Below are positions 57,401-64,000 of a stretch of DNA of 64,000 bases, one piece after another (position 1 is the first letter of the stretch; each line of letters begins with the position of its first letter). The notes beneath the pieces were generated by a model. That model saw only the letters and a program-made list of their open reading frames with translations, searched no databases and was not told where the DNA came from. The stretch is from Sorghum bicolor (Eukaryota > Streptophyta > Magnoliopsida > Poales > Poaceae): positions 162,792 to 226,791 of the forward strand of contig NW_018396415.1 of assembly GCF_000003195.3 (NCBI RefSeq), in the 5' to 3' direction. Position numbers and translations under genes: made by a program.

Positions 57401-58532
57401 GAACGGTTCGGTGCGGAGTTGTAGAAAGGTAGAGCTTGCGCTCGGGGACGCAACGGATAGCGGAGAACTAGGCGAAGCTGGTAGAGTGCTCGGGGAAGAT
57501 GGGAAGGGATCAACCGAGGCGAGAATTGAAGGCGCAGAGGGGTCGCCGGAGTTGGGTGAGGGGAAGAAAATAAAGCGGCCGCTCAGGGGAAACATCGAGG
57601 AGAGGGGATGAGTACGCCGGGGTCGTGTCCACTTCACGGCGGCTCTGCGCGGCCAAGCAGCTGCGTGGCCGGTGCGTGGCAGCGCGCGCGAGAGCGGCGC
57701 CTGCCCGCCCTGCAACCGGGGTGGACGAGCTCGTGATCCCCTTGGATCACTGTAGCTCTCCCTTATCTCCTCTCTTTTGTCCCCTTGCGAAAATCAGCCA
57801 AAATTTGAACTAAAGTCCAAATTCCACCAAAACAAAAATTGTGCCAAAATTTGTAAGCTACAAATCGTATTTGGGTGTCCCAAGCTGATTCTCACTGGAA
57901 ATAGGTTAATTTTGCCAGACAGTTTGAAAATCAAACTCAAACCAAAGAAATTCCAAATTTTTGAATTGGGGCAAAACAGAATTTCCAAAATTACTTTTGA
58001 TTTTGTATAACAACTTGAAAAACTCCCAACATGAAAGTTGCTCAACTTTTTGTGCTCTACAACTTTCATGTTGACCACTTTTCAAAATTCCAAATGGATT
58101 TTGAATTGGGCTTTTAAGTTGGAAAAGGGGACACTTTCTGGAAATCTGTATTTTCAAAATTACTTTGAATTTTGTATTGAAACTTCAAAAACTCAAAACA
58201 CCAAAGTTGTACATCTTGCCAAAAGCTACAACTTTGCTTTTGAACTCAACCTCAAATTTTGCTTAGTTTTTGACTTATGTAAAAGGGGACAAATCTAGGA
58301 TCCAGAAATCAGGGTTTCCCCCCTTAGCTTTTCGGAAAACTTCCACCCTAGGGTTTTAGCAATCACACAAGCAACAACACACCACAGAAGCACACTCTAC
58401 TTCCCTAAGCTCAAGCAATCAAAGTAAACTTATTTTAAGTTGATGCATACTAATGTGCTTTAACAATTATGCTTTGCAATGCTCATGATGACATGATCCG
58501 TTGTTAGTAACCGTAACATCAAAGATGTTACA
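54401..58532 (-). repeat. E 5' LTR
   Basis: 4132 bp, no net length difference from the left LTR (constant offset of 10161). It drives transcription towards lower coordinates. The same 14-bp inverted repeat is at 58027-58040/58060-58073. It ends TGTTACA, followed by CTCGA. Confidence 0.95.
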
Positions 58533-61500
58533 CTCGATCTCCCAAGAGGTCGAGAGATCGCTCACCGCCGTTCGCACTCGACGCTTCAAAGCGACCTCCG
58601 CCTCGAGCTGGGCCTTAGCATTGCGGACCTCGGCTTGGACGGCCAAGAGTTCGTCCTTAAGCCCTATAAATGCCAATACAAGAAGCTTTAGGAAAAACCA
58701 AGAACACCTCGAAAAAGAAATCCGACAAAGGAAACGTACCGCGGACACTCTCCTCCAGGGCCGTGTTCTCGCCGACCAATCTGGTGTTGGCCCTCTCAAT
58801 CTCTCTGTTGGAGCGTACCAGCTCAGTATTGGTGATGCGGAGATCCTCGATCGCCTTGCCAGCCTGAGCAATGGCCCCACTCTTCTCCAACAGCTCTCCC
58901 TTCAGACGTTCGACGTCGTTAGAGAGCCTGCGGGATCGAGCCCGCTCCGCCTCAAGATCTTCGAGGGCCTTCCTCTTGGCTTCCTCCGCGGCGCTCCTAG
59001 CGATCTCGCCGTTCACGTGCTCTACCTTCATCTTTTGGAAGGACTCTCGAAGGGAGTCAAGGTCGGTCTTGAGAAGGCCCTTCTCCTTGTCCAGGTCTGC
59101 AATGATGCTCTTGTAGGACAGGGCCTCCTCCTGGGCTTTGGATACGGCCTCCTCGACCGTCAGAGCCATCTCCCGCAGCAGCGTCGTCTCCTCCTCCGCC
59201 TTCCTTGAGGCCTCTCGAGCCTCGGCCAGGGCAGCCTCCCTCGCCTTCTTCTCCTCCTCGAGCGCTATGAGGTCTTTATAGGCCTTAAGGAGCTTTTCTT
59301 GCGACTCGAGGAGTTGGTCCTTGAGGACGGGGAGCTGCTCCTAGCCTCCTCTTGTGGCGTGGATGAAGCTCGACTTGATACGGGAGGTCTCTTTCATGTC
59401 CTGCGAGCCGGGGGTCAAACGGTTAGAACACGAAACCAAAGGGTCTATGAGAACTAAGGACCGAAAAATACTCACGAAGTAGGCCGGCCCAAGTCCGTTG
59501 TTGATGACGTCCGACAGAAGCCCCACCACATGCTTCATCCAAAGGCAGAGCTCCTCAACGTGTTCCCACTTCTCTGCCTCCTTCCTATCGTCCAGGAAGA
59601 TGTTGGGCTCGGACGGATCGGTGGAAGCCCGGATGCGGATCCGATCGGGGCACCAGTGCTCCATCTCCCGGTCAACCCGCGCCTTGACGCCACGGATAAG
59701 GTCCTCGACGGTCTCGAGGGAGCCCCTGTGGCGCAAGAACAGGTCGACGAGGCACGGGAACCGCCCGTCATCATCCACCGTCTTCCAGGTATCGTCCTTA
59801 CTCCCTGACGTCCCTATCTCGTCCTCCTCGGAGGGAAAGTGGTCCTCCCACGCCCGACGCTCCTGGAGGAACCCTGGGGCGATCCCGTCCATGCCGTAAA
59901 TCGTCCTCTTGATCTCGGACTCGGGGTCGGCGGGGGTGCGCATCATGCAGGCGAGCGCCACCACACCGTCCGCTCGCCCCGGCTCTGCCCGGATCGCGGC
60001 GGGCGCCCCCAGAAGGAGCCACGCTGGGGTTGGAGGGCCGTACACCGGCAAATCTTCTTCCTTCTCTCCGGGCTCTTGCGGCGCCGGTGGTACAGGTTGG
60101 GGCAGATCTTGAGGCGGGGGCTCGAGCGGTCCTTCTTCTTGGCACCCCTGATGCTCCTGCTGCTCCACCTCGAGCATCTGCTGTTGTTGCTCCGTCTGTT
60201 GCTGTTGCTGCTGTTGCTGTTGCTGCTGCTGCTGCTGTTGTTGCTCCTCGTGCTCCTGCGGCTCTTGCCCGCGGCCTTGCTCCTGCGGCTGCCGCGTTGC
60301 CTCGCGCTCCCGCTCCTCATCATCCTCCTCTTTCTTCTTCTGCTCCTCGAGGGCGCGAAGACCAGCGGGCCAGGGAGTCCGTCCCGCGATGAGGGAGGTT
60401 GACGCCTCCTCCTCCATAGGATGGGCATCCCCCGACGTCTCGTTGCTACCAGACGTGTCGCTGATGGTAATGGGGTGCGCCTCGACCCCCAATCGGGGAG
60501 GCTCGGGGGTTCCCTCTTGCCCCTGGGTCTGGGGCGCCTCGGCCCGCGTCGGTGGCGACGGGGCAGGCTCGCGACGAGGCAGGGCGCTCTCAGCGTCGGC
60601 CGAAGGACGAGAGTCAGAGGAGCCTGTACAACAAGGAATAGAGGCCGGTCACTATAATGCCCAACATAAGAACGTCACAAGTCCCAAAAGTAAGCCACAA
60701 ACCTGGCTCCTTGGAGGCTGCTCCCGCTTTGAGCCTCTTCGCCATCGAAGGCTGAGCTTGTTCAAGCGTCCGCTTTAATCTGAAACAAAAAGAACCAGCG
60801 TAAAAAGACTGGTAAACAAGGAGGTGCAGAACAAAAGTCACAACATCGAAGAGCTTACCCGACAGGGAGGACTGCTCGCTTGCCGGTGCCCCGGCCGATG
60901 GGCCTCGGGCCACCCCGTGTCAAGGTCCCAGACCCCTCGAGGGCAGGCGTCGGCCTTGGCCCAGCAACTTCCGCTTGGGGGGCACCGGGACTGACGCTCC
61001 TGCGGCCAGTGTCTCCTTTCTCGGAGGCCGCGGCACGACCACGAGTCAGCGGCCCCGTCGCCTGGGGCCTAGCATGGCCACCCGTCTTGGGCACGGGGGG
61101 AGGGCGCGGGGCGACCTGACCAGTCGAGGGCATCGGAGGGGTGTCGGCACGAGGGCGGTGAGATCCGCCAGGTCCCTCCTTTGGTATCCCCATCCGCGGG
61201 GCATCGACGTCGCCTCGAGACGGACCCTCGAGGATGCGGTCGAGGCGAGACACCATCCCCTCGGAGTCATCGCTGTCCTCGTCATCATCTCCACCATCAT
61301 CGTCGCTAGGGGACTCTTCCTCAGGCTCCCCCCTCTGCCTGGATTTAGACCGACGCGCCTGTAATGCTTGGCGATCGAGGTTTTTCTTTTTCTCCCCTTT
61401 CTTCTTAGAGTCCTTGGCGGACTTTGACTTCTCGGCGGACCGGCGCCGCGCGTCGCGATCAACCTCGTCCTCCTTTACTAGAGGCCTCGAGGACCGAACA

Positions 61501-62524
61501 TCAATCCGTCCCTGCCAGAACAAAGGTGGACTTAGAAAAGAGGAAAGAAAAGGAACCCAGAATCGAGGCCGCGCGCGAGAAGAAAACATACTAGATCGAT
61601 CGAGCCTGCGTCTGGCCTCATGGGGAAGCCGATAACATGCTCCGGCTTGAAGTTACCAGCAATGGCGGCCCTGACCCGGGCCGCGACTTCGTCGTTCGCC
61701 GGAGCCTCGCTTGACATCCGGCATGCCTCGAGGTCCCGGGACGAGGCGCCGGGAGCCATCTCGTCCATCCTCAGCGGTCGAGACATCAACGGGAGAATTC
61801 TGCGGTGATGGACGGCCGAGAGGACGAGGGCGGCGGTCAACCCCTCCGAGCGCAGTTTCTTCATGACATCGAGGAGGGGGTCGAGCCGAGATTGATGAGC
61901 CTGGACGACACCGTACGTCCAATTCTCCGGACACTCCGTGATCAGATGCCCGGTGTAGGCGGGCAGGAGGTCATCGTCGTTCCTTAAGTAGAACCACTGG
62001 GAATCCCAGCCGGCGTGGTTGGTCGACAGTCCCACCGGGATGTACTCGTGCGGCCTCTCCGTCTTCTCGGTCTTCAACACGAGGTTGAGGCAACCCGCCC
62101 GAACAGGCTTCCTCACGCCGGTGGTCCCGGTGGGGGCGTTGAAGAGCTCGCCCCTGTAGAGGTGGAGCCACAGCTCCCAGTGGGGCATCATCCCCAAATA
62201 GCCTTCACACACCGCGGCGAAGACCGCCGCGACGGTGATGGCGTTTGGGGAGAACTGCTGGAGCTCCACCCCGTAGTGGTGGCAGAGTGCCCGCATGAAG
62301 CGGCTCGGGGGAGCGCCCAGCTCGTGGCGGTGGAACTTGGCTTACGAAACCACATAGCCCTTGGGCGGCCTGGGTTCCCTGTGGTTCGCCGGTGGCGCGA
62401 TCCACTCCGGCGACGACAGCGAGGTGCGGCGGTGCAGGAGTCCCTCCCTCTCAAGCTCTTGCAGCCGGCGCTCCGTCATCGACGACGGGCGCCAGTCGTC
62501 GGTGGCGACAAGCCTCACAGGCAT
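58533..62524 (-). pseudogene. C: spliced antisense gene (gypsy-type transposon domain, polyQ, coiled coil)
   Basis: ATG at 62524. GT-AG exons: 62524-61592, 61511-60859, 60779-60703, 60623-59476, 59400-58740, 58663-58538, then E, then 44234-43887. Exon 1 has the same domain type as the antisense gene of D (YVVS...FMRALCHHYGVELQ through WDSQWFYLRNDD). Exon 2 is Lys/Arg/Asp-rich and Pro-rich. Exon 4 has a run of 16 Gln (about 60182-60240) and a second conserved-looking block (PTPAWLLLGAP to GLGPAYF). Exon 5 is coiled coil. It is broken by TAA 62342, TAG 59341 and insertion E. Matching exon layouts in C and D argue that splicing is real. Confidence 0.75.
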
Positions 62525-62680
62525 CCTAGCCAGAAGGATTGCGGATCCGCTACTACTCGAGGGGGCACGCGCACGCAGGATGGCAAGGGAACTAAGGCAG
62601 CGAGAGGGCTGAGGCGAGAATGAAGACGGGAGGCAGAAGGGAGAACAGCGGCGATGCCAGCACACATTTATAGGCAGCTG
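62525..62680 (-). promoter_or_regulatory. C: promoter and leader of the antisense gene
   Basis: The minus strand has CCTATAAATG at about 62674-62665, followed by a C/T-rich leader of about 140 bp to the ATG. Same layout as in D. Confidence 0.6.
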
Positions 62681-63458
62681 TCCACCAACGGGCAGATCCG
62701 ATAAAAGAGGTAACTCCCCTCCGTAAATGCGCCGTCTAACGGTCCTTTCCCTCCTCACAGGTGGAGCGCCCCGAATTCCGCGCCAACGCAGTGTCGTAAC
62801 GTCTCCCACCTAAAAAGGCGCACCCAACGGGCAAGAAGGCGAACCGCCCACGGTCTTTTCCTTCCCTCGTAAGCCAAGGGATGAGCCCACGAGAGTCTCG
62901 AGAGGTCGATGGCTGGCCCACCGAAAGGGTTCGACAGCCGATCTCGAGCACCAGAGTCAGGGATCCCCAGCGAGCAGTCAAAAATCGAGGCCCGCCTCGA
63001 AGACTTGCCGGCGATGTCCAAGGTGGGGTCGAGACAGTCGAGAGGAATCCCCCCGATGGGAGGCGTCGAGCCGCTGGACTCTATCGAATGAGACCAGTAT
63101 CCCCGACCACGTCGACCCTGCTTTATGAGGACGCCTCCGGGCTACAGCTGATCCTCTCGAAAGGGGCACAGGTTCTCACTTGGACTACCCGCTAGGAACT
63201 CAGCCTAGGGTGGAAGACGCTCGCTCTATCGAGAGTACGTCGAAACCTCCGCACAAAACGAGCCAATTAGAACCTTCCACCACGGGTGTCGATAGCGTTT
63301 CTACGAATTAGGTAAAATAACCCTCGAAGGAGTCAAAAACTCCTCCAAGGGCTCGGGGACTACCCCCGCGGGGTCGCTCGCGCGCCCCCACGGAAATTTG
63401 ATCGCAATACAAAGCCTCTACTCGAGCGCTAGCACTCGAATAGAGACTTGGGGGCTAC
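62681..63458 (+). other. C: non-coding region and polypurine tract before the 3' LTR
   Basis: No gene recognised. GCTCGGGGACTACCCCCGCGGGGT near 63351 contains the GGGGACTAC word. GACTTGGGGGCTAC (63445-63458) abuts the LTR and is the likely plus-strand primer. Confidence 0.65.
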
Positions 63459-64000
63459 TGTCGAGGGTATCAATAAGGGGTACCCTCACCGATGCACATA
63501 ACGAGATTACCCGTACGAAGGTCGAGGCCCTCAACTCAACGCTCTGGTCATACATGTGTGCGGTCGTCGATGACCGCAGCCTCGAAGACGGAACAGCGTC
63601 GAGCGAATCAGTCAGGGGTCGAGCGCTAGCTACCGTCGAATACGGAAACGGGTTCGCGCGAACCGGGAGGCGTCGAGCGCAAGGACGCCACCCGTCGCCT
63701 GACGCGCGCATGAGAGCCAGGGCATTTAATGCGCATGACACTTCCCCACCTAACACACTGGTCACGGGAAGCGTGATAGGGAACAGGCACCCGTCCCGTC
63801 ATTCTTTTTGCAGCCTTCCCCACCAAACGACCCAGGGCGTGTCAGGGCGAGGGAAATAGGGATGGAACGTCTAATCAGGACCCCCTCGAGACAACCAAGG
63901 TCAGCGCTCCGGACATCAGGGCTTTGCACGGGGTCTGACCCTCGACCAGACCTGGTTCCTTCCTAGGGACGAGTTGGGCGTCGACTGACAACACCGCAAC
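63459..64000 (+). repeat. C 3' LTR, cut by the window end
   Basis: Starts TGTCGAGGGTATCAATAAGG and matches 35900-36441 with 21 substitutions, mostly transitions. The remaining approximately 460 bp and the target duplication are outside the window. Confidence 0.93.

Larger units (their letters stand above)
44240..58532 (-). mobile_element. E: very young Tekay/Del-type chromovirus with 4.1-kb LTRs
   Basis: LTRs 44240-48371 and 54401-58532 are each exactly 4132 bp, with three differences seen (near 44552, 45628 and 45856 against their partners), about 0.03 million years. Target duplication CTCGA (44235-44239, 58533-58537). On the minus strand: tRNA-iMet primer site, extra ORF (54028-53324), gag-pol (53108-48576), polypurine tract. 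Full-length frame, chromodomain and intact termini make this the best candidate for a recently mobile copy. Clade call from long LTRs, iMet primer and chromodomain. Confidence 0.95.
35900..64000 (+). mobile_element. C: decayed Tat-lineage Ty3/gypsy element (runs off the window)
   Basis: 5' LTR 35900-36905; 3' LTR from 63459 to beyond the window end. Twenty-one differences over the 542 bp that can be compared (about 4%) suggest roughly 1.5 million years. Order: primer site, gag-protease, RT-RNaseH-INT, then a convergent spliced antisense gene interrupted by element E (44240-58532). About ten stop codons and one frameshift disable the sense frame. The word CTCGA/TCGAG is very common in this element. 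Confidence 0.92.

Noticed and set aside
1..64000. Host protein-coding genes, tRNA or rRNA genes
   Set aside because: Every long frame is explained by retroelements; I saw no tRNA or rRNA sequence.

Overview
This is plant repeat DNA with no convincing host gene. Nearly every long reading frame belongs to Ty3/gypsy LTR retrotransposons nested in one another, and the middle holds a 137-bp-period tandem satellite. That period, and the look of the monomers, match the centromeric satellite known from sorghum (CEN38/pSau3A10 type), sugarcane and Miscanthus. Together with a CRM-like chromovirus inserted in the array, this suggests a centromeric or pericentromeric region of an Andropogoneae grass. The species call is inference; no alignment could be run.

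Layout. F (1-337): end of a CRM-type LTR. A (338-4605 and 16584-19871, minus strand): old Tat-lineage element. It is split by D (4606-16583, plus strand), a young and nearly intact Tat element with 458-bp LTRs, target duplication CTGGA and a spliced antisense gene. Satellite: 19872-20291 and 26280-34311, interrupted by B (20292-26279, minus strand, target duplication ATCAT), a CRM-like element whose RT core, RNase H and integrase core are deleted in frame. G (34312-35899): 5' part of an unassigned LTR. C (35900 to beyond the window end, plus strand): a decayed Tat element with a spliced antisense gene. That gene is broken by E (44240-58532, minus strand, target duplication CTCGA), a very young intact Tekay/Del-type chromovirus with 4132-bp LTRs.

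How the genes work together. A, C and D share one plan: gag-protease, RT with a degenerate first and an archaeal-like second RNase H, integrase, then a convergent gene on the opposite strand. In C and D that gene has its own TATA box, pyrimidine-rich leader and introns. E carries a 1510-codon gag-pol ending in a chromodomain, preceded by an extra 234-codon ORF.

Most notable: the extra ORF of E starts with a close copy of the histone H3 tail (15 of the first 21 H3 residues, with K4, K9 and K14 kept), followed by a coiled coil and an acidic tail. Other points are an amber codon at the same gag-pro/RT position in D and C, a dimer-hexamer-14-mer hierarchy in the satellite, repeated polypurine-like motifs in D, and short-word signatures specific to each element. 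LTR ages use 1.3e-8 substitutions/site/year and differences counted by eye, so they are rough.
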